DNA of 55,044 nucleotides from Halomonas sp. PR-M31 (GCF_001039575.1 NZ_JIBT01000004.1:1-55044), one strand, 5' to 3'. Numbered from the stretch's first letter, positions 46,423 through 53,336 are shown. Notes: generated by a model from the letters alone, not told the origin. Made by a program: numbers and translations.

Positions 46423-47402
46423 ATGAATCCGACTTTAGAAAGACATGGGATGAAGAAAAGCCTGTTTACAGGGCTTGGGGTAAGTACGTTGTTGATAAAA
46501 TCATTAATTATATTGAAGATGACGATATAAAATCTAACGAATTTTTTAAGATTCCGCCTAGCTTCAGGCTTAAAGATGATGGCTCTTTAATTGATAAGGC
46601 TTTCTATCGTAGCGGGAAAAATTACTCGGACCCTTACAGTCAAATTGAAGATAAGGTTGGTTCACGCTTTGTCGTATTGCTCTTAGAAGATATAGCCAAA
46701 ATATGCCGAATGATTGAGAGCTCCGGTGCATGGCAATTTGATAGGTGCAAACATTTTGATGAAGATCGAAAAAATGATCCTTTGTTGTTCACCTATCAGT
46801 CGGTACATTATATTCTTTGTCCAAAGTCTGATCTTGAATTTGATGGGGTTACGATTCCTTGCTCTACTCCTTGCGAAGTACAAATTAGGACTCTCTTACA
46901 GCATGCACACGCAGAACTGACCCATGACGCAATCTACAAATCTAAAAGAGCCGTACAGCCTGCTGTGCACAGAACTGTGGCCAAAAGCATGGCCCTTATT
47001 GAAACAACCGACGACTTTTTTGTCGATGTTACGAAACAGTTGAATTTTGGCCCGCTAGAAGAGCACGCCATTCCCGAAAGATTAGATGGAATTTACTGTA
47101 GTATTACGGGGTATAAGCCCCATAATCAGAAATCATCGATCGTGATATGGGATGCATTTGAACAGTTTTTGAATCAGGATTTAATTGACAGTATCCAAGA
47201 TTTAGTTGAAAATAATCCGCATATTCCTGAAACAATTAAGTCTCGATATATGAAGGGTAATCTGTATCAGCAAAGTGTGGTTCTTTTCGTATACTGGCTA
47301 TTAAAAAAGAAAAGAAAGCGTTTATTGAGCGACTGGCCTTTGCCAAAAGAAACTTTAAATCCGCTGGCGAATGATATGGGTGTCAGCACCTGGGATGAAT
47401 AG
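46419..47402 (+). CDS. RelA/SpoT-type nucleotide synthetase domain protein
   Basis: The 327-residue protein has a (p)ppGpp-synthetase-like domain in residues 40-180. The nucleotide-binding and catalytic positions are all present: R50/K52 and S56/K60 (RLKDDGSLIDK), D78-G81-R83 (EDKVGSRF), Y126/H130 (YQSVHYIL) and E153-Q155-R157 (CEVQIRT), then QHAHAELTH. No HD hydrolase domain precedes it and no TGS/ACT domain follows, so it cannot obviously degrade its product. The C-terminal half (190-327) is helical and unassigned. Stand-alone synthetases of this type include ppGpp makers and toxSAS toxins that make (pp)pApp or pyrophosphorylate tRNA. It is translationally coupled to the NA37 gene. Confidence 0.85.
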   Translation: MNESDFRKTWDEEKPVYRAWGKYVVDKIINYIEDDDIKSNEFFKIPPSFRLKDDGSLIDKAFYRSGKNYSDPYSQIEDKVGSRFVVLLLEDIAKICRMIESSGAWQFDRCKHFDEDRKNDPLLFTYQSVHYILCPKSDLEFDGVTIPCSTPCEVQIRTLLQHAHAELTHDAIYKSKRAVQPAVHRTVAKSMALIETTDDFFVDVTKQLNFGPLEEHAIPERLDGIYCSITGYKPHNQKSSIVIWDAFEQFLNQDLIDSIQDLVENNPHIPETIKSRYMKGNLYQQSVVLFVYWLLKKKRKRLLSDWPLPKETLNPLANDMGVSTWDE

Positions 47403-47473
47403 AGTTTTGCCTAGTTGCCGACATAGCCTAATTGCTGTTAGGAAAGTAAAAATATTGGGGATAAGGGTCTGAA

Positions 47474-47743
47474 ATGGAGAACATTTGGGTTTTCGTACAA
47501 GAAAACGTCTTTAACGTGGTTTTAGTGGGCGCGGCCCTTCAAATATTTGGGAGTGCCGTCCTCGGCTTGTTCTCCTTCCTCGGATTAAAAATATCAGAAA
47601 ACAAAGATGCTTACATTGAGGGCACTTTGATGGTCGAAGTGCCGAGCGGGTGGATGTGGGCTGCAAAGATATCACTAGTTGTCTTACTGGTCGGCGTCGC
47701 GATCTCAGCATTAGGCGCTTTGGCTTCTATCTCTCTGGGTTGA
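47474..47743 (+). CDS. Small two-TM membrane protein
   Basis: The 89-residue protein has two hydrophobic helices (about residues 13-37 and 63-86) joined by a polar loop of about 25 residues; both ends are short. No family is recognised. It follows the RelA/SpoT gene by 71 bases and precedes an attC-like site, so it belongs to the same putative cassette. By analogy with other defence modules it could be a membrane effector or an anchor; that is speculation. Confidence 0.6.
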   Translation: MENIWVFVQENVFNVVLVGAALQIFGSAVLGLFSFLGLKISENKDAYIEGTLMVEVPSGWMWAAKISLVVLLVGVAISALGALASISLG

Positions 47744-47765
47744 GCTACCCAAAGATGCCGCAAAT

Positions 47766-47864
47766 TCCTAACCACTTATTGCAGTTTGTTCCGGACCTGA
47801 TGGCCCTACACCGGACACCTACTACGCTGCGCTCCGTAGTCGCCGCTAAATAAAAGCGTTATGC
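47766..47864 (+). other. attC-like recombination site
   Basis: Core-like TCCTAAC (47766-47772) and GTTATGC (47858-47864) are 99 bases apart end to end. Next to them, CACTTATTGCAG and CCGCTAAATAAAAG can pair imperfectly, as the L''/L' boxes of attC do. The 3' end CCGCT-N9-CGTTATG resembles the 3' ends of known attC sites. TCCTAAC matches, with one change, the reverse complement of GTTAGGC at 45285-45291, as expected if 45286-47858 is one cassette. Internal inverted repeats are several rather than one clean hairpin, so this is tentative. Confidence 0.45.
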
Positions 47865-47865
47865 C

Positions 47866-48162
47866 CTACAGCAAATGGCCTTCAGGCAACACGCGTTTGT
47901 GCAGGATACGGATGATTTCCACAACATCTTCCGGACCTTGCCGGTAAAAAATGATATGGCTTTCTTGGGTATGCTGACGGTAGCCAGTACTTATTTCATC
48001 ACATGTTCGACCCAGGTTCGGGTTTTCGCCGAGAAGATGAAAGCACTGATCAAACTGAAGAACGTAGTGGTTTCGTTGTTCGCGCCCCCATTTACGCTCC
48101 GTGTAGCGCGCAATGGTTTTGAGATCAGCCTTGGCCTTCTTGGAAAGCTTGAAATTCGGCAT
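47866..48162 (-). CDS. parE: ParE-type toxin (RelE/ParE family)
   Basis: The 98-residue protein shows the ParE pattern: FKLSKKAKADLKTIARYTE, HLLGENPNLGRTCDEI, a basic/aromatic GYRQHTQESHIIFYRQ and VVEIIRILHKRVLPE at the C-terminus. ParE proteins poison DNA gyrase; the RelE fold is shared with mRNA nucleases. Its start overlaps the parD stop by one base. It lies right after an attC-like core, in the direction opposite to the supposed array. Confidence 0.9.
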   Translation of the reverse strand: MPNFKLSKKAKADLKTIARYTERKWGREQRNHYVLQFDQCFHLLGENPNLGRTCDEISTGYRQHTQESHIIFYRQGPEDVVEIIRILHKRVLPEGHLL

Positions 48163-48401
48163 CAGCGAGTTTCATTATCCAGTTCATCAATGAATGAGTC
48201 ATAGGAGTAGTCTTCAAAACCACTATCTTCGCCTTCCTTGAGTAATTTTCGCAGTGTGATCAAGCGGGTTTCGGATTCCTCGAGCAGGCGCAATCCTGCC
48301 CGTACAACCTCGCTGGTTGAACTGTATCGGCCGTTCTTGAGCTGTTCCGCAATGAACGCATCAAAATGTTGGCCTAGAGTGATGCTGGTGTTCTTTTGCA
48401 T
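48162..48401 (-). CDS. parD: ParD-type antitoxin (ribbon-helix-helix)
   Basis: The 79-residue protein begins with a ribbon-helix-helix DNA-binding part (TSITLGQHFDAFIAEQLKNG, RYSSTSEVVRAGLRLLEE) and ends with an acidic toxin-binding tail (EDYSYDSFIDELDNETR). This is the ParD/CopG type; it neutralises ParE and represses the operon, presumably at the palindrome at 48418. Confidence 0.92.
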   Translation of the reverse strand: MQKNTSITLGQHFDAFIAEQLKNGRYSSTSEVVRAGLRLLEESETRLITLRKLLKEGEDSGFEDYSYDSFIDELDNETR

Positions 48402-48417
48402 GGCGCCATCTCGTCAG

Positions 48418-48432
48418 TACCAATAATTGGTA
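48418..48432. promoter_or_regulatory. parDE operator palindrome
   Basis: TACCAATAATTGGTA is a perfect 7-bp inverted repeat around a central A, 17 bases upstream of the parD start. It is the probable binding site of ParD. Confidence 0.5.
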
Positions 48433-48653
48433 TATTTTGGTGCAGGGTGCATGACCATGCAATTCCTGCGATGAGGGGTTTGACTGGTGAGATGAAATTT
48501 GATTTATGTCAAGCAGACTTGAAAAGGTGCTAAAAAATCGGCGTTCAGTGCCTTAAGGCAAAAGTGCATGAACTCTGCTAAGGCCACCGACGCCGGCCCT
48601 CTCCATATGCCTCTGTCGGCTAACAGGCCGCTGTACGCCGCTCCGTTAGCACG

Positions 48654-48929
48654 TTATCGGGCGCGGCGTTTTTCCTCCACATCTTCCGAAAGCCAGGCTT
48701 TGATCAGTGACTGATAAGGCATGTCACGTTTGTTCGCTTCGATTTTGATACGATCAAGCAGTGTTTCCGGCAAGCGGAGCGATATTGTCTTGGTTGAGGG
48801 CTTCAGTTTTGGAAAAGAAACCGGTTGAGCGCGACTCCAGTCCACGTACTCAGTGGAATCATGGCTTTCCCAGAACTCTCTTTCCTCTGCTTCGGTTGTG
48901 AATTCAGGCATCTTTTTCAATTTGCTCAT
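48654..48929 (-). CDS. brnA: BrnA/CopG-type antitoxin
   Basis: The 91-residue protein has an acidic N-terminal part (FTTEAEEREFWESHDSTEYV) and a C-terminal ribbon-helix-helix domain (KTISLRLPETLLDRIKIEA, PYQSLIKAWLSEDV). This is the BrnA-type antitoxin. The ATG at 48929 lies inside the toxin gene (26-base overlap). Its stop codon TAA is read from within the GTTA of an attC-like core at 48653, so the gene ends exactly at a putative cassette edge. Confidence 0.88.
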   Translation of the reverse strand: MSKLKKMPEFTTEAEEREFWESHDSTEYVDWSRAQPVSFPKLKPSTKTISLRLPETLLDRIKIEANKRDMPYQSLIKAWLSEDVEEKRRAR

Positions 48930-49215
48930 AAATTGCCCTCTCTTTGCGGTGCATATCACGAGCGGAAATCACTTGGACCAGAGTGCCGTCACCTTTCAAT
49001 GTGAAGGTGATATGCAATAAACGTGCGTCGTCGGTTTCGCCAAGGGCGTGATACCGGGCTTCCTTTTGGCTGTGCTTGCTGTCTTCCAGCACCAGAAGCG
49101 GCTCATTGAAAAATATTTCCTCTGCTTCGGACTGGCCAACGCCGTGCTTTTCCGCGTTCTTGCGCGAATTGCCTTCGTCCCAGTCAAAGCCCGTTATTTG
49201 CGCCCGATCAATCAT
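48904..49215 (-). CDS. brnT: BrnT-type ribonuclease toxin
   Basis: The 103-residue protein has the BrnT pattern: FDWDEGNSRKNAEKHGV, EAEEIFFNEPLLVLED, RYHALGETDDARLLHITFT and VISARDMHRKERAIYEQ with the Arg/Asp/Arg-Lys-Glu residues of the RNase fold. BrnT cleaves mRNA and is neutralised by BrnA. It precedes brnA on the same strand. Confidence 0.92.
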   Translation of the reverse strand: MIDRAQITGFDWDEGNSRKNAEKHGVGQSEAEEIFFNEPLLVLEDSKHSQKEARYHALGETDDARLLHITFTLKGDGTLVQVISARDMHRKERAIYEQIEKDA

Positions 49216-49218
49216 GTT

Positions 49219-49239
49219 TGTATATTATCAACATATACA
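49219..49239. promoter_or_regulatory. Operator palindrome upstream of the first brnT
   Basis: TGTATAT and ATATACA form a perfect 7-bp inverted repeat with a 7-base spacer, immediately upstream of the brnT start at 49215. It is a likely binding site for the BrnA dimer. Confidence 0.5.
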
Positions 49240-49260
49240 CACCCGTCAATCAGCGCTAAC

Positions 49261-49400
49261 GTTGTCACTTACCAGGACATGTGTGTCCGCCTGATTTCTG
49301 TCATACGGTCTTGCAAGAAAGAGGTAGAGCTGTATCGGCCGCTCTTGAGCTGTTCGGCAATGAACGTATCAAAATGCTGGCCTAGAGTGATGCTGGCGTT
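49261..49400 (+). pseudogene. Mosaic relic: brnT 3' end fused to a parD segment
   Basis: Positions 49261-49335 match 50298-50372 (3' end of the second brnT) at 66 of 75 bases. Positions 49327-49400 match 48319-48392 (the parD gene) at 68 of 74 bases. The two matches overlap at GAGCTGTAT, which corresponds to GAACTGTAT present in both parents. So it is a fusion of fragments of two toxin-antitoxin genes joined at a short shared sequence. No intact reading frame remains. Confidence 0.85.
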
Positions 49401-49402
49401 AT

Positions 49403-49443
49403 ATTAAGCGTACGTATTGACGTGCGTACTTAATAACGTACGA
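49403..49443 (+). promoter_or_regulatory. Probable operator of the phd-yoeB operon
   Basis: Three CGTAC-type boxes (near 49409, 49424 and 49437) lie within an imperfect palindrome (ATTAAGCGTACGT against ACGTGCGTACTTAAT), about 35-70 bases upstream of the antitoxin ATG. Phd/YefM antitoxins bind repeated short palindromes in such positions. Confidence 0.5.
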
Positions 49444-49475
49444 TAGTGATGATTTGAATCAACCAGAGGTGCGTC

Positions 49476-49718
49476 ATGACTGGAATCACCGCAACCGAGG
49501 CGCGTAGCAATCTTTATCGGCTTATTGACGAAACAGCAGAGTCTCATCAGCCGGTGTTGATCATGGGCAAGCGGAACAGGGCGGTATTGGTTTCTGAGGA
49601 AGATTGGGCGGCAATCCAGGAAACATTGTTCCTGTTATCGGTGCCCGGCATGCGTGAATCGATTCGTGAGGGCATGGATACCTCGGTCGATGAGTGCCAG
49701 GAGGAGCTGGGCTGGTGA
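49476..49718 (+). CDS. Phd/YefM family antitoxin
   Basis: The 80-residue protein starts MTGITATEARSNLYRLIDET, the DNA-binding part of YefM-type antitoxins, followed by HQPVLIMGKRNRAVLVSEED and an acidic C-terminal tail (DTSVDECQEELGW) that binds toxin. GAGG lies before the ATG. Its stop overlaps the toxin start (GTGA). Confidence 0.94.
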   Translation: MTGITATEARSNLYRLIDETAESHQPVLIMGKRNRAVLVSEEDWAAIQETLFLLSVPGMRESIREGMDTSVDECQEELGW

Positions 49719-49978
49719 CATGGAAGTTGGTTTACACCAAGCAGGCTCAAAAGGACGCTAAGAAGCTGGCGTCCAGCGGCCTGAAGTCAAAAGCACAGGA
49801 ACTGCTTGTTCTAATCTCCGAAGATCCATATCGAAAGCCTCCCCCGTTTGAAAAACTGGTTGGCGATCTGGCGGGAGCTTATTCACGCAGGGTAAATATC
49901 CAGCACCGCCTTGTTTACCAAGTGCTCGATGACGAGAGAGTAGTGAAGGTTCTTCGACTCTGGAGCCACTACGAATAA
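49715..49978 (+). CDS. yoeB: YoeB/Txe family mRNA interferase toxin
   Basis: The 87-residue RelE-superfamily toxin begins at GTG (49715), which overlaps the antitoxin stop. It shows KLVYTKQAQKDAKKLA, DPYRKPPPFEKLVGDLAGAY, the catalytic region SRRVNIQHRLVYQV and the terminal LRLWSHYE with the conserved His-Tyr. YoeB cleaves mRNA on the ribosome. Together with the preceding antitoxin it is a complete pair. Confidence 0.93.
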   Translation: MTWKLVYTKQAQKDAKKLASSGLKSKAQELLVLISEDPYRKPPPFEKLVGDLAGAYSRRVNIQHRLVYQVLDDERVVKVLRLWSHYE

Positions 49979-49979
49979 T

Positions 49980-50057
49980 GCATAATCAGCCCCGTCGTGC
50001 GGATATCCTTCCCTCCGCTTTGCGTTGTACAGACTACCGCTGTATTCCACGTTAGCA
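49980..50057 (+). other. attC-like boundary between toxin-antitoxin units
   Basis: GCATAAT (49980-49986) and GTTAGCA (50051-50057) are core-like, and the 3' end CCGCT-N8-CGTTAGC follows the same pattern as the boundaries at 47841-47864 and 48638-48658. GCGGA/TCCGC inside can pair. It separates yoeB from the second brnT. The 5' core is a weaker match, so confidence is low. Confidence 0.35.
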
Positions 50058-50090
50058 GTTACTGCCTATTGCTCCTCCTACCTTGCTGAT

Positions 50091-50118
50091 TGAGTAAAAA
50101 GAGAATAATTTATACTCA
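50091..50118. promoter_or_regulatory. Inverted repeat upstream of the second brnT
   Basis: TGAGTA and TACTCA flank an A+T-rich 16-base stretch ending at the ATG of brnT at 50118. It probably covers the promoter and serves as autoregulatory operator. Confidence 0.4.
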
Positions 50119-50381
50119 TGAATGATGTTGAGTTCGATGACGACAAGAGTCAGGCCAATCTGGAAAAGCATGGAATCGACTTCCAGGCCGCTCAGGAGCT
50201 ATGGAAGGATCCGGATCTTCTGGAAATCCAGGCCAAATCGGAAGATGAGCAACGATTCCTTCTCATCGGCCGGATAGGTGAAAAACATTGGTCTGCTGTC
50301 GTCACGTACCGGGGCATGCGTGTCCGCCTGATTTCTGTCAGGCGGTCTCGCAAGAAAGAGGTAGAACTGTATGAAAGCTAA
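50118..50381 (+). CDS. brnT: BrnT-type ribonuclease toxin (second copy)
   Basis: The 87-residue protein follows the BrnT pattern: VEFDDDKSQANLEKHGIDF, AQELWKDPDLLEI, RFLLIGRIGEKHWSAVVTYR and VRLISVRRSRKKEVELYES. It is only distantly similar to the BrnT at 48904-49215, so it is a separate system rather than a recent duplicate. It overlaps its antitoxin by 11 bases. A damaged relative of its 3' end lies at 49261-49335. Confidence 0.93.
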   Translation: MNDVEFDDDKSQANLEKHGIDFQAAQELWKDPDLLEIQAKSEDEQRFLLIGRIGEKHWSAVVTYRGMRVRLISVRRSRKKEVELYES

Positions 50382-50640
50382 GAATTTCGATAAAAAATTT
50401 GATGACAATAAAGAGGATATCGTTGATGACCTTGATCTTTCGACCGCGCGCAGGGTGAGCCAGGAGAGCAAGCGCATCAACGTCGATTTTCCATCCTGGG
50501 TGGTTGAGTCTTTAGACCGGGAAGCGGCCCGTATTGGTGTTACACGGCAGTCGATCATCAAGGTCTGGCTGGTTGAGCGCCTTCGGGCTGAAGCCTCTAG
50601 CAGACCGCCCAATAATGACGCTGCAAATGGTACCCATTAG
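50371..50640 (+). CDS. brnA: BrnA/CopG-type antitoxin (second copy)
   Basis: The 89-residue protein has an acidic N-terminal part (KKFDDNKEDIVDDLDLS) and a ribbon-helix-helix C-terminus (RINVDFPSWVVESLDREA, GVTRQSIIKVWLVERL). It pairs with the upstream BrnT; the 11-base overlap implies coupling. It is the last gene of the accessory island. Confidence 0.9.
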   Translation: MKAKNFDKKFDDNKEDIVDDLDLSTARRVSQESKRINVDFPSWVVESLDREAARIGVTRQSIIKVWLVERLRAEASSRPPNNDAANGTH

Positions 50641-50778
50641 CGAAGCATCACAAAATACCACCGTGGAGCAGCAGGGCTTCATCCTTACCCGCAACACTCC
50701 CCCGCATTGCCGTCCAATCCAACCTCGCTTAGGCTTGGTCCCCTTCGAATATCCGTAATGCTTACCGGGAAGGTTTTC

Positions 50779-51510
50779 ATGAAAAGAGCAATTTGCCTGA
50801 GCGTGGCGTTGTTGATGGCAGGCGCAGCGAGTGCCGATGAGAAAGTAGAGTGGGGCTACTCCGGTGAAAAAGGGCCAGAGAACTAGGCTCAGCTGAGTTC
50901 GGATCACTCCATTTGCGAGGGAAAGAATCAGTCACCGATCAATCTGACCGGGTTTATCGAGGCGGAGCTTGAGCCAATAGCCTTCGACTACCAAGAGGGT
51001 GGTCAGGAGATTCTCAATAACGGTCATACCGTGCAGGTGAACTATGCCTCTGGCAGCAGTATCAAAGTCGACGGCACGAGTTTTGAGCTAAAGCAGCTTC
51101 ACTTCCATGCGCCGAGCGAGAATCATATCGAGGGCAAGTCCTATCCGCTGGAAGCGCATCTTGTGCATGCAAGCGATGAGGGCGACTTGGCGGTGGTGGC
51201 GGTGATGTTCGAAGAGGGTGGGGCGAATGAAGGGCTTGAGCAAGCCTGGTCCAGCATGCCGGAGCAGGCAGGCGAAGAGAAGACGCTACAATCCAGCCTG
51301 AGCGCGGACGACATTCTGCCATCGGATCGGGACTACTACCGCTTCAATGGCTCTTTGACCACGCCGCCCTGCACTCAAGGCGTGCGCTGGCTGGTAATGA
51401 AGCAGCCGGTCACCGCATCGAAAGAGCAGATCGAGCATTTTGCGGACGTGCTGCATGAGCCTAACAATCGTCCACTTCAGCCGGTCAACGCGCGGCCTGT
51501 CCTGCAGTGA
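50779..51510 (+). pseudogene. cah: Alpha-type carbonic anhydrase with an in-frame amber stop
   Basis: The periplasmic zinc enzyme interconverts CO2 and bicarbonate. From ATG 50779 there is a signal peptide (MKRAICLSVALLMAGAASA), WGYSGEKGPEN, then TAG at 50884-50886 where the family has Trp (codon 36), then AQLSSD, KNQSPINL, the zinc ligands in LKQLHFHAPSE and LEAHLVHA, and TTPPCTQGVRWLV. Apart from this codon, the 243-codon frame is uninterrupted. TGG to TAG needs one base change; it may be a true nonsense mutation or a base error. Translation from an internal ATG would lack the signal peptide. Confidence 0.88.
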
Positions 51511-51613
51511 ATCTTCTTGAACGACGAGTCATCGTTGGACAGTGCCGATACCCAACATTGCCCGATCGACCTTCAGCTACACTGAGGGCTCAACTATCAG
51601 GTGGGAAACACTC

Positions 51614-52146
51614 ATGGATGATATTTTCTTCAGCGGATGGCCGGCGCTTTTCCGGGTCGCGGTCTCGGCGGTAATCGGCTATATCACGCTGGTTGCCTTG
51701 TTGCGCATTTCCGGGCGTCGAACCTTGGCGAAGATGAATGCCTTCGATCTGGTAGTGACCGTGGCGCTGGGCTCGGTGCTTGCCAGTATCATCCTCAGCA
51801 AGAGCGTCACGCTGTTTCAAGGGGCCTTGGCACTGGCGCTGCTCATCGGTATGCAGTACGCCGTGACCTGGTCCAGTGTGCGGATGAGCTGGGTGCGCCA
51901 GTTGGTGACCGGTGAGCCGGCCTTGCTGTTCTACCAAGGGCAAGCGCTGCCGGATGCCTTGCGCAAGCTCGAGTGACCCAGGATGAACTACAGGCAGCGG
52001 TTCGCGCTTCCGGGCTGATTGATATGAGCGAGGTGCAGGCGGTGGTGCTGGAAACCGATGGATCGTTCAGCGTGATGAGCAACGCCACCACGCCCAAGCA
52101 ATCCAGCCTCGAAGATGTCATGGTGCCGGGCAGTCAGCAGATATAA
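51614..52146 (+). pseudogene. DUF421 (YetF-like) membrane protein, frameshifted
   Basis: The N-terminal part has three membrane helices (residues 12-30, 45-62 and 66-85) with FRVAVSAVIGYITLVALLRI, GRRTLAKMNAFDLVVTVALG and GSVLASIIL, typical of the YetF/DUF421 family. After DALRKLE (near 51970) the frame stops, while one base on the cytoplasmic domain continues RVTQDELQAAVRASGLID and VQAVVLETDGSFSVM to 52146. One extra base there restores 177 residues. Function in the family is not established. Confidence 0.88.
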
Positions 52147-52182
52147 CGAAAGCGCTGAGCAACGATCTGTTTCAGCAAACAC

Positions 52183-52211
52183 AAAAAAGAGCGCTCAGGC
52201 GCTCTTTTTTG
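52183..52211. terminator. Bidirectional rho-independent terminator
   Basis: AAAAAAGAGCGC and GCGCTCTTTTTT flank TCAG, giving a perfect stem with A-run and T-run on either side. It lies between the convergent DUF421 and DsrE-like genes and can end both transcripts. Confidence 0.9.
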
Positions 52212-52229
52212 TATGGGTTGCCAAGTCAT

Positions 52230-52769
52230 TCAAGGCATCAGTGCATAGCCATCAAGTTGCAGTTGCGGGATGGCGATCAATGCCGATACCACTGGTTCCA
52301 CATACTCATTGACCTGAGTATCAGGGTCGATATCGAAACCGGCGGCAGCCTGATCGCATAGATAGATTTTTACGCCGTTGTCCGTGAGTCTTTTCATCAG
52401 TTCCAGGTTGGGATTGGATGCGTCGTTGCGCTGCTGGTAAAGCTCGTCGGTCATGGCAATAGGGGTGGCGGAGCCATGAATCACGGCAACCGCGTGAACG
52501 TTTTCGGGCGGCACGTCAGCAGCGCTCATCAGGTTCATGAAGCGGGCTACGTGCCATAGTTCAGCGTTCACACCATCCGTCTGTTTGTCCCCATCCACGC
52601 TGAACACGACCTTGTACTGCTGGTCTTGGCTGGGCTGCATCTTGGCGTTTTCATCGTATTTGATCTTGCCGTAGCCTTCGATCAACGGCGTGGTCCAATC
52701 CGCCGCGAGAGCACCGCTGCTGACGCCCAGTGAAACGACCAATACAGCCAACGTTTTGAATATCGACAT
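52230..52769 (-). CDS. DsrE-family periplasmic protein
   Basis: The 179-residue protein has a signal peptide (about residues 1-23, ending SGALA) and a DsrE-like alpha/beta domain: YKVVFSVDGDKQTDGVNAEL, VHAVAVIHGSATPIAM and DNGVKIYLCDQAAAGFDI with a Cys in the usual position. The family includes sulphur-relay proteins, but secreted single-domain members have no clear role. The ATG at 52769 is favoured because GGAGG lies 7 bases upstream; the ATG at 52775 would be too close to it. Confidence 0.8.
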   Translation of the reverse strand: MSIFKTLAVLVVSLGVSSGALAADWTTPLIEGYGKIKYDENAKMQPSQDQQYKVVFSVDGDKQTDGVNAELWHVARFMNLMSAADVPPENVHAVAVIHGSATPIAMTDELYQQRNDASNPNLELMKRLTDNGVKIYLCDQAAAGFDIDPDTQVNEYVEPVVSALIAIPQLQLDGYALMP

Positions 52770-52901
52770 CTTCATACCTCCATGTTTGCTATCCCGTACC
52801 TAGAAACCCGGTACATCCCTATTGCGAGCCTGAATAAATTAACTTGCTAATAACCAGAAGCCTAGTTCCTTTCGCTTTCATGTCAAGAGCGCGCCTGCGC
52901 T

Positions 52902-53335
52902 TCAAGAATCGACAGAACCTTGGCGAGCTTTCAACGCCAGTCGCGCAACGCCAGCCGCATGCTCGCTCAATGAGAGCCTGCCCTCGGCAATATCTGCAAG
53001 CTTGATCCAGGCCGCCTCCATGGCGTCGTCCGCTGCCTGCGGGGTTCCAGAAAGATAATCGCAAAGCACCGCAGTCAATACGTAGTGAAATGTCACCTCG
53101 TCGTTTTCTCGGCGTATGACATCGATCGTCGTCAAATAAGACTGGGCAGCGGCATGAACATCGGTTTCTTCGGCCAGCTCTCGGGTTGCACATTCGAATA
53201 CGGTTTCACCGGATTCGATGCGCCCTCCGGGGAATCCCCAGAGCCCCGCATCTGGTTCGTTTCTGCGCCGGACCAGCAGGCGTCCTGCCCGTTTAGAACG
53301 ACTGCCAGCGCTGCGGGTTTGGGAGTTGCGTGCAT
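52902..53335 (-). pseudogene. Nudix hydrolase, frameshifted
   Basis: The start MHATPKPAALAVVLNGQDA is followed, one base out of frame from about 53279, by LLVRRRNEPDAGLWGFPGG and a complete Nudix box (GGRIESGETVFECAT then RELAEETDV) with the metal-binding REUxEE, ending at 52902. One extra C near 53279 restores a normal 144-residue Nudix (MutT-like) protein. These cleave nucleoside diphosphate derivatives; the substrate is not predictable. Its start lies 2 bases after the rhomboid stop on the same strand. Confidence 0.88.
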
Positions 53336-53336
53336 A

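Noticed and set aside
47418-47440. Short CCTAA/TTAGG inverted repeat after the RelA/SpoT gene considered as an attC site
   Set aside because: It is too short for attC (under 25 bases) and lacks separate L and R boxes; at most a small hairpin.
50884-50886. TAG in carbonic anhydrase considered as a recoded (pyrrolysine) codon
   Set aside because: The family has Trp here, and the host type does not use pyrrolysine; a G to A change or base error is simpler.
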